64,000 bases of DNA from Marinobacter iranensis. GTDB taxonomy: Bacteria; Pseudomonadota; Gammaproteobacteria; Pseudomonadales; Oleiphilaceae. The first letter of the stretch is position 1. Every line of letters starts with the position of its first letter. Shown here piece after piece: positions 45,035 through 53,944 of the stretch. Location: assembly GCF_029207565.1 (NCBI RefSeq), contig NZ_JANCMW010000002.1:62001-126000 (forward strand), read 5' to 3'. The position numbers and the translations under genes are program-made. The notes under the pieces were generated by a model that was given only the letters and a program-made list of their open reading frames with translations, was not told the DNA's origin and made no database searches.

Positions 45035-46288
45035 ATGAAGCGCCTGCTGACCTTTCTGGTTGTCCTGGCCCTTATAGGCTACCTGTCATTCAAGGGGGCG
45101 GTCTGGTGGCTGGCTGACCAGCGGTTGGCCGAGGCCCGGAATGCAGTCGAGGAGATGGGTGTCATTGAGCGGGGAGATATTCGCTCCGGTGTTGAAGGGC
45201 GGCTGGTGTTGGGTAACGGCAGTTACCAGGATTTCCGGCTCACCCAACCCTTGGACTTTGATCGGCTGGTGTTTAACGCCGGCTCCCCTATGGCCTTGTT
45301 GAGTGCCCTGCTGGACCCTGCGGATCTGCCCGCGCACTGGTCGCTGGTGGCGGAAAACCTGCGTTTGAGCCTGGGCGCCAACATGTTCCGCAACTGGGTG
45401 ACCGCAGCTGGCGATACCACGCCGGCGTTATTTTCTCCGGTCTGCGGCCCGGATCACCGCCAGCATCTGGGCAGTGGCGATCTGCTTCGGCTTGGCATCT
45501 CAGGCGTCTCCGGTGAGGCCCTTGTTATCCAGAGCGCCGACGGTCTTTATGCAGAGCTGACGACCGCCAACACCGGCAGTGTGGAAGTGGACTGGCCCGG
45601 CGCCCGCCTGGAGCCACTATCGCCAGCGGCACTGCCGGAGTCCACGCAGTCGCCTATGACGGTGACGCTGCGGGATGGTGGCATGATGCGTCGGGTGGCA
45701 GCCTACTGTGCCCGGGAATCAGGAGTGGAAACCGGAGAATGGACCAGCATCGTCATGGATGCATTCCGCAAGGCCCTGGCAGCCCGTGGCTTCAGTGCCA
45801 GTGACCAGTTGCTGGCACTGTACCGGCAATGGCTCACCGAAGGTGGTGAGCTGACTGTGGAATTGAACCCTTCCGCGCCGGCGTGGGGTGTGCCCGTGCG
45901 CACCGAGGACTCTGCAAACGCTACCCTGACGGTTCGTTACAACCGTTCGATGGTGCCCGATGTCTATCTTGATCGTATCGAGCCAGCGGCACCCGAATTA
46001 CCAGAGGAAGTGCTTGAACCCGGTGTGGCGGGGGAGAGTGCCAATGGCGAGGGCGCGAATGTAGTCGCCGGCTGGAACCTGGCCGATAAAGAGAAGGCCG
46101 AGGCCTGGGTCGGGCGGACGGTGAGAGTTACCCTGGACAATGGTAATGTTGTGGAAGGCCGCCTGGCCAGCGTCGGCGACTCGCGAATGGAAGTCGCACG
46201 GCTGATGGACGGCGGAGAAGTGGCGTATCCCATCGCCATTCGACTGATTGCAACTTTCGAGGTCTGGCGTCACGGCCAGGCGCGCTAA
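45035..46288 (+). CDS. Hypothetical exported protein with a C-terminal Sm-like barrel
   Basis: I cannot name this 417-aa protein. It has an N-terminal anchor (residues about 3-25). A DUF-like periplasmic body follows, with repeated FRL/LDF beta segments (GRLVLGNGSYQDFRLTQPLDFDRL), a central two-cysteine region (SPVCGPDHRQ ... AAYCARESG), and a long Pro/Glu linker. The end (TVRVTLDNGNVVEGRLASVGDSRMEVARL) looks like a five-stranded Sm/YgiV-type barrel. It is in the arg cluster between argB and argE and reads in the same direction, but with gaps of 71 and 26 nt. A link to arginine metabolism is not supported beyond position. Confidence 0.6.
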   Translation: MKRLLTFLVVLALIGYLSFKGAVWWLADQRLAEARNAVEEMGVIERGDIRSGVEGRLVLGNGSYQDFRLTQPLDFDRLVFNAGSPMALLSALLDPADLPAHWSLVAENLRLSLGANMFRNWVTAAGDTTPALFSPVCGPDHRQHLGSGDLLRLGISGVSGEALVIQSADGLYAELTTANTGSVEVDWPGARLEPLSPAALPESTQSPMTVTLRDGGMMRRVAAYCARESGVETGEWTSIVMDAFRKALAARGFSASDQLLALYRQWLTEGGELTVELNPSAPAWGVPVRTEDSANATLTVRYNRSMVPDVYLDRIEPAAPELPEEVLEPGVAGESANGEGANVVAGWNLADKEKAEAWVGRTVRVTLDNGNVVEGRLASVGDSRMEVARLMDGGEVAYPIAIRLIATFEVWRHGQAR

Positions 46289-46314
46289 CCCGGAGACGGG
46301 GCGGAGAGATTTCT

Positions 46315-47475
46315 ATGTCCGGATCCACACAACACCTTCCCGGCATTCGCGAGATGCTGACGAAGCTGATCTCACAGCCTTCGATCAGCAGTGCATCCGC
46401 CGAGTGGGACCACAGCAATGAGCCGGTGGTACGCACCCTCGCCGAATGGCTGGAGCCTATGGGTTTCAGTGTCGAGTTGCTGGAAGTCCCTGGGCTGCCC
46501 GGCAAGTACAACATGATTGCCACCCTGGGTAGCGGCCCCGGCGGCCTGGTGCTCTCTGGCCACACGGATACCGTGCCCTTTGACGACAAGCGCTGGCAAA
46601 GTGACCCGTTTACCCTGACCGAGCGCGATGACCGCTGGTACGGTCTTGGCACCTGTGACATGAAAGGCTTTTTCCCGCTGGCCATTGAAGCGGCCCGGGC
46701 GTTCGTGGGCAAGGACCTGAAGCAGCCGCTGATCATCCTGGCCACCGCCGACGAGGAAAGCTCCATGGACGGCGCCCGCGCCCTGGCCGAAGCCGGCCGG
46801 CCCAAGGCCCGTTATGCCGTCATCGGCGAGCCCACGGGCCTGAAACCTGTGCGTATGCACAAGGGCATCATGATGGAACGGTTGGTTTTCGAGGGGCAGT
46901 CCGGCCATTCATCGGACCCCTCCCTCGGCCGCAACGCCATGGAAGGCATGCACGAGGCGCTGGGCGAGCTGCTGGCCCTGCGCTCAGGATGGCAGGCGAA
47001 GTACAGCAATCCCAATTTCAAGGTTCAGGTGCCCACCATGAACCTGGGCTGTATCCACGGCGGCGACAATCCCAACCGTATCTGCGCCCGCTGTGAGCTG
47101 CATTTCGACCTGCGACCATTGCCGGGCATGGACATGAAAGGACTGCGCCAGGAAATACTCGATAAGCTGCAACCCGTCGCCAGAAACCGGGAACTGTCGC
47201 TGACATTTGAGCCGCTGTTCGACGGTGTGCCTCCGTTCGAAACGCCGGCTGAAGCGGAACTGGTCCGTGCCTGTGAAAAACTGACGGGCCACAAGGCGGA
47301 GGCGGTAGCCTTCGCGACGGAAGCCCCGTGGTTACAGAAACTGGGAATGGAAACGCTGGTCATGGGCCCAGGTTACATCGACCAGGCCCACCAACCCGAT
47401 GAGTTCCTGGAGCTGTCCCAGTTAGACCCGGCGGTAAAAATCCTCAAAGGATTGATCACAAAGTTCTGCCTCTAA
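46315..47475 (+). CDS. argE: Acetylornithine deacetylase
   Basis: This 386-aa M20-family zinc hydrolase releases ornithine from N-acetylornithine. Metal and catalytic residues appear in SGHTDTVPFDDKRW (His/Asp), the GTCDMKGFF loop, ADEESSMDGA (catalytic and metal Glu), and IGEPTGLKPVRMHKGIM. The dimerisation domain and C-terminal ATEAPWLQKLGMETLVMGPG follow. Length is standard. It is 26 nt after the unknown exported protein gene and 31 nt before a large palindromic element that separates it from argA. Confidence 0.92.
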   Translation: MSGSTQHLPGIREMLTKLISQPSISSASAEWDHSNEPVVRTLAEWLEPMGFSVELLEVPGLPGKYNMIATLGSGPGGLVLSGHTDTVPFDDKRWQSDPFTLTERDDRWYGLGTCDMKGFFPLAIEAARAFVGKDLKQPLIILATADEESSMDGARALAEAGRPKARYAVIGEPTGLKPVRMHKGIMMERLVFEGQSGHSSDPSLGRNAMEGMHEALGELLALRSGWQAKYSNPNFKVQVPTMNLGCIHGGDNPNRICARCELHFDLRPLPGMDMKGLRQEILDKLQPVARNRELSLTFEPLFDGVPPFETPAEAELVRACEKLTGHKAEAVAFATEAPWLQKLGMETLVMGPGYIDQAHQPDEFLELSQLDPAVKILKGLITKFCL

Positions 47476-47506
47476 TCGTTTGGAAGGCAATTCAGAGGTA
47501 CAACGA

Positions 47507-47617
47507 GGGTATTGGCGGGACACTCTCCCAAAACCGTGAAGCGCCATGGATGGCGCGACCGAGCCCTACAGGGACGTATTCACGGGCGTGTTTTGGGAGA
47601 GTGTCCCGCCAATACCC
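47507..47617. repeat. Palindromic element, copy E (perfect 28-bp arms, type copy)
   Basis: Arms 47507-47534 and 47590-47617 match at all 28 positions. The 55-nt loop reads on the plus strand CGTGAAGCGCCATGGATGGC..., then GAGCCCTACAGGGACGTATT and CACGGGCGT. The core GCGCCATGGATGGCGC is a 16-nt near-palindrome. It lies 31 nt after the argE stop and 38 nt before the argA start. There is no U-tract. Confidence 0.93.
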
Positions 47618-47655
47618 GGAAGACTTCAATAGCCGAAGACTCGCAGGAGAAGAGT

Positions 47656-48966
47656 TTGAAATCGAACGAATGGTTGCATGGGTTCCGTCACTCATCGCCT
47701 TATATAAACGCTCACCGGGGTCGCACAGTGGTGTTGACCATTGGGGGCGATGCGATTGCCCATGGCAACTTAATCAATATCATCCACGATATAGCACTGC
47801 TTAGCAGCTTGGGTATTCGCCTGGTTGTAGCTTTTGGTGCTCGACCTCAGATTCAGACGAGACTGGACAATGCGAACGAAGAGTCCAGTTTCCATCGAGG
47901 GTTGCGGGTAACGCCAGAGCAGCAGTTACCGCTGGTGCTGGAGGCAATCGGTGGTTTGCGGGCGTTCCTGGAAAGCCGGCTCTCCATGGGACTGGTGAAT
48001 TCGCCCATGCACAATGCGCGGATACGGGTCAGCAGTGGGAATTACGTTACTGCCAGGCCGGTAGGTGTCCTTGATGGAATCGATTTTGGTCATACAGGCC
48101 GGGTACGCCGGGTGGATGTGGCCGGTATCGAAAAGCTGCTGGAGTTGGGCCACATCGTCCTGCTGCCGCCGCTGGGGTATTCGCCTACCGGTGATGCCTT
48201 CAACCTGTCCTACGAGGATGTGGGCAGCCAGGTTGCAGCAGCGTTGCAGGCTGAGAAGCTGATTATGTTTACCGAACATCAGGGCCTGCTGGATGAAGAT
48301 GGCGAGTTGATACGGGAGCTGTCCGCACGGCAGGCGTCCGACCGTTTGGCTGCAGACATGGTGCAGGGCCATGACGGAGACTTGCTGCGAGCCGCGTGTG
48401 ATGCCTGCGTGAAAGGGGTACGCCGGGCCCATATTATCGGCTATGCGGATGATGGCGCATTGCTGGAAGAACTGTTCACCCGTGACGGCTCCGGCACGCT
48501 GGTCAGCGGTGACAACTACGAGCAAATTCGCCAGGCCAGGGTGGAAGACATTGGCGGTATTCTTGGGCTGATTCAGCCGCTGGAAGAGCAGGGCATTCTG
48601 GTGCGCCGCTCCCGCGAGATGCTGGAAACCGAAATCAACCGGTTTGTGGTAGCCGAACGGGACGGCACGATTGTCGGGTGTGCGGCACTTTACCATTACC
48701 CGGAGGAGGGAGCGGGTGAGCTCTCCTGCTTTGCGGTTGACCAGGCCTATCGCCGTTCCGGTCGCGGAGACGACATTCTGGCGATGGTTGAAAAGCTGGC
48801 CCGGGGGCAGGGTATCCAGCGGCTGTTCGTACTCACCACCCAGACGGAGCACTGGTTCCGGGAGCGTGGTTTCCAGCCCTCCACCGTGCGTGAGTTGCCG
48901 GGCCCGAAACTGGCCTCCTACAATACCCAGCGTAACTCAAAGGTTTTCGTGAAAACGCTGTCCTAA
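47656..48966 (+). CDS. argA: N-acetylglutamate synthase
   Basis: This 436-aa protein makes N-acetylglutamate, the first step of arginine synthesis. The N-terminal amino-acid-kinase-like domain (about 1-285) starts NEWLHGFRHSSPYINAHRGRTVVL and holds VAFGARPQIQTRL, NYVTARPVGVLDGIDFGHTGRVRRVD and PPLGYSPTGDAFNLSYEDV. The C-terminal GNAT domain (about 290-436) has LEEQGILVRRSREMLE, GELSCFAVDQAYRRSGRGDDIL and HWFRERGFQPSTV. The start is a TTG at 47656 with CAGGAGA seven bases upstream; a longer ATG start would lie inside the palindromic element. The last 30 bases overlap the convergent peptidase gene. Confidence 0.93.
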   Translation: MKSNEWLHGFRHSSPYINAHRGRTVVLTIGGDAIAHGNLINIIHDIALLSSLGIRLVVAFGARPQIQTRLDNANEESSFHRGLRVTPEQQLPLVLEAIGGLRAFLESRLSMGLVNSPMHNARIRVSSGNYVTARPVGVLDGIDFGHTGRVRRVDVAGIEKLLELGHIVLLPPLGYSPTGDAFNLSYEDVGSQVAAALQAEKLIMFTEHQGLLDEDGELIRELSARQASDRLAADMVQGHDGDLLRAACDACVKGVRRAHIIGYADDGALLEELFTRDGSGTLVSGDNYEQIRQARVEDIGGILGLIQPLEEQGILVRRSREMLETEINRFVVAERDGTIVGCAALYHYPEEGAGELSCFAVDQAYRRSGRGDDILAMVEKLARGQGIQRLFVLTTQTEHWFRERGFQPSTVRELPGPKLASYNTQRNSKVFVKTLS

Positions 48967-50007
48967 TTGGGACAGTGTGTGTTGGCGAACTTCCTGTGAC
49001 CGCTCGGCCAGGGCTTCCACGGCTTCGTAAAAAGCACTGAAGTCGCCGTTCTGTTCCCTCAGTAGCTGCCGGAAGGCCGGTACGTACTGATTGTACTGAC
49101 TGAACAGGGCAAGGTTGGCGTTGTTCAGCCCGGTCGGGTTGTCACCAAAGGGGCCCGGTTGATCCCAGTCTTCCGACAGGGCCTGATAATCCGCCTGGAG
49201 AGCCTGGAATATCTGTGCCTTTCGATGCCGGAGCTCGGCCTTTGGCAGCGTGTCCTGTTGCTTGTAGAGTGCGTCAAGCTGCCCGGATGCGTCTTCCACC
49301 AGGGCGAGGGTCTGGTTGCGTTGGTGCAGCCGCGCCAGAGCTCTCCGGAATCCCAGCTCGTCACCCTCTGCCTCCAGCCATAGCCTGAGTCCTTCCAACT
49401 CCACGGCGGTTGCGAAGCTCTCGTTGAAGGCCGTATCGTCGCTGATGTAGACCACGCGATGAGCCAGTTCATGGAACATCAGGGCCACCATACGGTTTTC
49501 GGATAGTGAGGTGAAACCGGTGTGGAGTGGGTCATCGAACCAGCCCAGGGTTGAATAGGCGGTGACGCTGCCAATGAACGTATCGTAGCCGTCGTCTATG
49601 AACGATTGCTGCTCATTCCGGGCCTTTTCCAACTCGTAGTAGCCTCTGTAGGCCTGGCAGCCCACCACCGGGTAACACCATCGATGGGCTTGCAGGGAGA
49701 ACTCCGGCGCGGCCACCAGGTTCACAACAACCCAGGGGCGCCCCAGCTCGGCATAGTCGGAGAAGGCGTCGCCCACGGGCAATGCCAGCCGGTGGTCGGC
49801 AAACTGGCGGGCCTCGTTTGCTACGGTGAGCCTGTGCTTCAAAGCTGGCGGGGTAGAGGGGGCATTGATCAGTTCCGACACCGGTTGCGTGGACATCATC
49901 AGGGACAGGTGGCCACTGACCGCCTGGCTGTAATAACCTAGGGTTGTACACCCCGAAAGTGTCGTTATCAGTAGCATAACGAGATAGATCTGACTAAGCT
50001 GTTTCAT
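48937..50007 (-). CDS. Putative zinc aminopeptidase lipoprotein
   Basis: This 356-aa protein has a lipoprotein signal (LITTLSGC, Cys20), so it is lipid-anchored in the envelope. A gluzincin-like motif H179-E-L-A-H183 and the downstream E196 in FNESFAT (third metal ligand) suggest a metallopeptidase of the predicted-aminopeptidase family. A helical C-terminal region follows with QLGQRFHENL at its end. Its last 30 bases overlap the last 30 of argA, tail to tail. The substrate is unknown. Family members of this size with HExxH and a lipobox are found in other gammaproteobacteria. Confidence 0.78.
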   Translation of the reverse strand: MKQLSQIYLVMLLITTLSGCTTLGYYSQAVSGHLSLMMSTQPVSELINAPSTPPALKHRLTVANEARQFADHRLALPVGDAFSDYAELGRPWVVVNLVAAPEFSLQAHRWCYPVVGCQAYRGYYELEKARNEQQSFIDDGYDTFIGSVTAYSTLGWFDDPLHTGFTSLSENRMVALMFHELAHRVVYISDDTAFNESFATAVELEGLRLWLEAEGDELGFRRALARLHQRNQTLALVEDASGQLDALYKQQDTLPKAELRHRKAQIFQALQADYQALSEDWDQPGPFGDNPTGLNNANLALFSQYNQYVPAFRQLLREQNGDFSAFYEAVEALAERSQEVRQHTLSQLGQRFHENL

Positions 50008-50175
50008 GGTTCAGGTTGTTATTTTGTTGCTGGCTGGCTGATCAGTCAGGGGTTATATTACAGCTATGTTCCCTCAAGTAGCAGGTAGCTGTCGCTGCCT
50101 TTCAGGGATACCGGCCGGTGACCGGAACAATTTACTCTATCAGGTCACCCGGCTTTGCCAGATATCAGGTAGTTC

Positions 50176-53100
50176 ATGGATCCGAAAGAACGTCGTTCGA
50201 GCCCCCGTCAACCGATCAAACTCGCAGCTCAGCTGGACGTTGGCAGTGGTGAAAACCTGCCATGCCAGATCGCGGATTTCTGCGCCGAAGGTCTTTTCGT
50301 GCGTTATTCCGGGGAAACCTCCAGGAAACTGGATCAGGTGCTTGCACGGGGTGCCGGGGAACTGATTGTGCGCTTCCGCAGCCCGGATGGTCGCAAGCGC
50401 CACGAACTCCATGTGAACATCCGGCGCCGGATTGAGGGTGCCATGGGCGTGAGTTTTACCCGCTCCAGCCCGGAAGCCGTCAGCGCCATGCTGGAGCAGT
50501 GCGGGGCCAATCGTCATCAGGATCGTGCCTCTTTACGGGCGCCGAGTGACAAGGTCCAGTTTGTACTGCATCAATCCGCGAAGGCGGTTATACAGTACAT
50601 AGAACCGTTGATGGATGCCTGCTTTATGCAGATGGTCACCGCCCTGCGGGAGGCTGCCCAGAAGGCAGGCAATGATCAGCAGGCGAACGAGTTCATGGAT
50701 GCCTCGGGCCAGCTTCAGGCCCGTCAGCGGGTTATCTGGCACCAGATGGCGCGCAGCCTGGAGTCGCCGCTCAAACCGGCCCCTAAGGGGTTTCCGGGTT
50801 CTGAACTGTCGGTGGTCGACAAGGGAGAATTTGAAGACTGGCTGACCATCCGGGTGATGGTCACCAAGGCCGATACCCAGTATCGGGGCGAGTTGCTTCA
50901 GTTAAAACTCAGGCTGGATAAACTGGGCGTGGCCAATTCCACGGGCCACCACAACCCGTTGGGTCCGTCGCTGATCTGCGAGTCCTTTCACGTTGGTTTG
51001 AGCCAGCTTAAAGCGGACCGGGAAGTGGAGAAAGTCTGCTTGCGTGCCTTCGAGAAAGCGGTGCTGATGCATCTGGGCCCGCTGTATCGGGAATTGAACA
51101 ACATCCTCGTGCGCCACGGTGTGTTGCCGGATCTCGACCTGAGCAAGTATCTCAGCGAACAGGTGCCCAACAAGCCCGAACAGCGTGAAGAAAAGCCCGC
51201 CAGGCCGCGGGAGCCGCAACAGACCGAAGCGTCTGATACCCAGGTAAAGGCGGCACCGACACAAAAAATCAACCGGCCGCTGGCCCGCAAGGCATCGACT
51301 GAGTTCCGGGGTTATGCCAGCGCCGCCCAGACCGCCTTTGCAACGGTCAAGAACCTACTGGGTACCCTCTCAGCCAGTCGCCTGGCCCGCGGTGACGTTG
51401 CGCCCGTGGAGTTTGCACCGGGTGCGCGGGAGCTGTCTGCCGGAGAACTGCAGAAGCAGCTGCAGGAACTTCAGTTGCAGTCGGCGTCTGTCAGCCCGGA
51501 CCAGCCCTCCCTGCGGGAACGGGTTGTGGAGAGGGTAAAGGAGAGTGGTGAACACGCCCTCGGCGAGGAACAGCAAACCACCCTAGATGTGGTCGACCGG
51601 TTCTTCAACAGCGTGGTGGAGAGCCCGAAACTCAGTGCATACGCCCAGTCGCGGATGCGCCAACTGGAAGTGCCGGTGCTGAAAGTGGTCATGCGCGATC
51701 CGGAATTCTTCGACGACCATGAAAGCCCGGTACGCGGTGTAATGAACCGCCTGGCCCAACTGGGTGTGAAGGGTGGCCGTATCAATCCGGTAGTGCAGCG
51801 GCGTGTTGACGAATTGATCCAGCGAATTGCCACCGACTTTGAGCAGGATACCGGCGTGTTCGACAGCGCGGTACAGGAGCTGGATTCGCTGATTGATCGC
51901 CAGAACCTGGTGTATCGTCGCAACGTCGAGCGGGTAACGGCGGCCGCGGAGGGGGCCCAGAAGGTCTCCGAGTCCAAGAAGGCGGTTGCCCGGGTGCTGG
52001 AGCAGAAACTGGCCGGCAGGAAAGTCCCGAAGGCGGTGGTCAGTCTGCTGGACGGAGGCTGGCGCGACCTGTTGTCGCTGACCTGGATTCGCCAGGGGGA
52101 AGACAGCCCGTTGTGGCAGGACTACCTGTCGGTGATCGATTCGCTGATGACCTTTGCGGACGATCCCCAGAGTAATGTCAATCTGCCGGAACTGCTACGG
52201 GTGATCCAGGACGGACTGGCGTCCATTTCCAGCAATCACATGCCGTCGTCCCAGATTCGGGATGAGCTCAAACAGTTCCTGGTGCGCAGCCCTGAAAGCC
52301 CGCCCGAAATGGTGGAAATTCCGCCAATAAAAAGTGAGGACGACAAGAAGCAGGCAGTATCCGAGCGCGAGCAGCGCAGCCTGCAGCGGTGGATTAACCG
52401 GGCCCAGCAGTTGCGAACCGGTGACTGGTTGCGCGACCAGGAAACACCGGACGAACCCCAGTACATCCGCCTGGTATGGGTGGCCCGCGGCTTCAGTCGC
52501 TTTGTGTTCGTCAACCACCAGGGTATGCGGGTGGTTGAATTGGCACTGGAGGCCCTCGCTCAGCAGATGCGCAAGGGCATCATTGTTCCGGACAACCAGT
52601 ATGAACGGCCCTTGGTGGATGAAAGCATCGACCGGATGGTGCGCAAGGTCTATGACCAGTTGTCCTGGGCCTCTACTCACGATGAACTGACCGGCCTGCT
52701 GGGGCGTCGCGAATTCGAGCGCATGCTGGAGCAGCAACTGGCCCGGCGGGAGGACGAGCGGGCGCTGGTGCGGCTGGATCTGCGACAGTTCCGCCTGCTC
52801 AACGATACCGCCGGCTACCAGGCCGGCGATGAGGCCCTGCGCAGGGTGGCGGATGTGCTTCGCAGTCATGTTGGCGATGGCATGCCGCTGGCCAGGTTAT
52901 CGGGTAACGAATTTGCTCTGTTGTTACCGGCGGAAAACGCCCTGGAAGCATCCCGCGGGATCGTGTCGGCCATTGAAGCCATGGAGTTCCGTTTCGATAG
53001 CGGCAGCTACCACCTTTCCGCCAGTGTCGGCCTGGCTCCCGAGATGCCTGCGCTGGCGAACGCCGAGCGTTGGCTGAAGGCGGCCGAGGAAGCCATGAAA

Positions 53101-53925
53101 GCGGCCAAGAAACGCGGCCATGGCAAGGTGACGGAGTACTCTCTGGATGCCCACGATCACGCCCGCCAGGAACAGATCGCGGCCAAGGTGGCCAATCTCG
53201 GTGACCTTGATGAAGAACGCATGCTGTTGCGATGCCAGAAGATGATACCGCTGCATGCGCGCACATCCATGGCGGCGCAGTATGAAGTGCTCATCAGCAT
53301 GTATGACGATGATGGCAACCTGATCACCGGCAAGGACTTTGTCCGAATGGCGGAGCGCTATGACCGTATGCAGGCGGTGGATCGCTGGGTGGTGGGCCAT
53401 ATGCTGGACTGGCTACGCGACAAGGCACCGGATCCGGAACACATGGGCGGTATCTGTATCAATCTCTCGGGCCATTCCCTGAACGATCAGTTGCTGATGG
53501 AGTTCATCTACGACAAGCTGAGCCAGAAAGATGCTCCCATCGAGCGCCTGTGGTTTGAAATAACCGAGGCCTCAGCGATCAATGACATTCAGGGTATTTC
53601 CGAGTTTATCGAGGAAATGAAGGAGTTGGGGTGCCGGTTCTGCCTCGGTAATTTCGGCAGCGGGCCCATGTCGTTCCAGTTCATGCGCAGCCTGCCGGTG
53701 GACTTCATCAAGCTGGACAGCGCCTTCACCAATCAACTGGACACCAGTGAAACGGATCAGGCCATGGTGAAGTCGATGGTGGACATGGCCCACTACATGA
53801 AACGGGAAGTGATTGCCTCGCAGGTTGAAACCCGCGTGGTTCTCGATATGCTGACAGGTCTGGGTGTGGATTATGCTCAGGGTTTCATTATCGAAAAGCC
53901 GCGGCTGCTGACCAGCCTGGACTGA
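50176..53925 (+). CDS. PilZ-DUF1631-GGDEF-EAL protein with degenerate catalytic motifs (probable c-di-GMP receptor)
   Basis: This 1249-aa cytosolic protein starts with a PilZ-type domain (about 4-100). RRSSPR keeps the RxxxR element, while the (D/N)xSxxG element reads DFCAEG. A DUF1631 region (about 110-780) with coiled and charged stretches follows. The GGDEF-like domain (about 830-960) has SGNEF at 909-913 instead of GGDEF. The EAL-like domain (about 1000-1245) has YEVLI (E1037-V-L), and GNFGSG at 1158 instead of DDFGSG, so both enzyme sites are probably dead. The protein may bind c-di-GMP through PilZ or the EAL fold and act as a scaffold. No partner is visible; prkB follows 19 nt later. 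Confidence 0.85.
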   Translation: MDPKERRSSPRQPIKLAAQLDVGSGENLPCQIADFCAEGLFVRYSGETSRKLDQVLARGAGELIVRFRSPDGRKRHELHVNIRRRIEGAMGVSFTRSSPEAVSAMLEQCGANRHQDRASLRAPSDKVQFVLHQSAKAVIQYIEPLMDACFMQMVTALREAAQKAGNDQQANEFMDASGQLQARQRVIWHQMARSLESPLKPAPKGFPGSELSVVDKGEFEDWLTIRVMVTKADTQYRGELLQLKLRLDKLGVANSTGHHNPLGPSLICESFHVGLSQLKADREVEKVCLRAFEKAVLMHLGPLYRELNNILVRHGVLPDLDLSKYLSEQVPNKPEQREEKPARPREPQQTEASDTQVKAAPTQKINRPLARKASTEFRGYASAAQTAFATVKNLLGTLSASRLARGDVAPVEFAPGARELSAGELQKQLQELQLQSASVSPDQPSLRERVVERVKESGEHALGEEQQTTLDVVDRFFNSVVESPKLSAYAQSRMRQLEVPVLKVVMRDPEFFDDHESPVRGVMNRLAQLGVKGGRINPVVQRRVDELIQRIATDFEQDTGVFDSAVQELDSLIDRQNLVYRRNVERVTAAAEGAQKVSESKKAVARVLEQKLAGRKVPKAVVSLLDGGWRDLLSLTWIRQGEDSPLWQDYLSVIDSLMTFADDPQSNVNLPELLRVIQDGLASISSNHMPSSQIRDELKQFLVRSPESPPEMVEIPPIKSEDDKKQAVSEREQRSLQRWINRAQQLRTGDWLRDQETPDEPQYIRLVWVARGFSRFVFVNHQGMRVVELALEALAQQMRKGIIVPDNQYERPLVDESIDRMVRKVYDQLSWASTHDELTGLLGRREFERMLEQQLARREDERALVRLDLRQFRLLNDTAGYQAGDEALRRVADVLRSHVGDGMPLARLSGNEFALLLPAENALEASRGIVSAIEAMEFRFDSGSYHLSASVGLAPEMPALANAERWLKAAEEAMKAAKKRGHGKVTEYSLDAHDHARQEQIAAKVANLGDLDEERMLLRCQKMIPLHARTSMAAQYEVLISMYDDDGNLITGKDFVRMAERYDRMQAVDRWVVGHMLDWLRDKAPDPEHMGGICINLSGHSLNDQLLMEFIYDKLSQKDAPIERLWFEITEASAINDIQGISEFIEEMKELGCRFCLGNFGSGPMSFQFMRSLPVDFIKLDSAFTNQLDTSETDQAMVKSMVDMAHYMKREVIASQVETRVVLDMLTGLGVDYAQGFIIEKPRLLTSLD

Positions 53926-53944
53926 CTTTCCGGACCTCCCTGTT

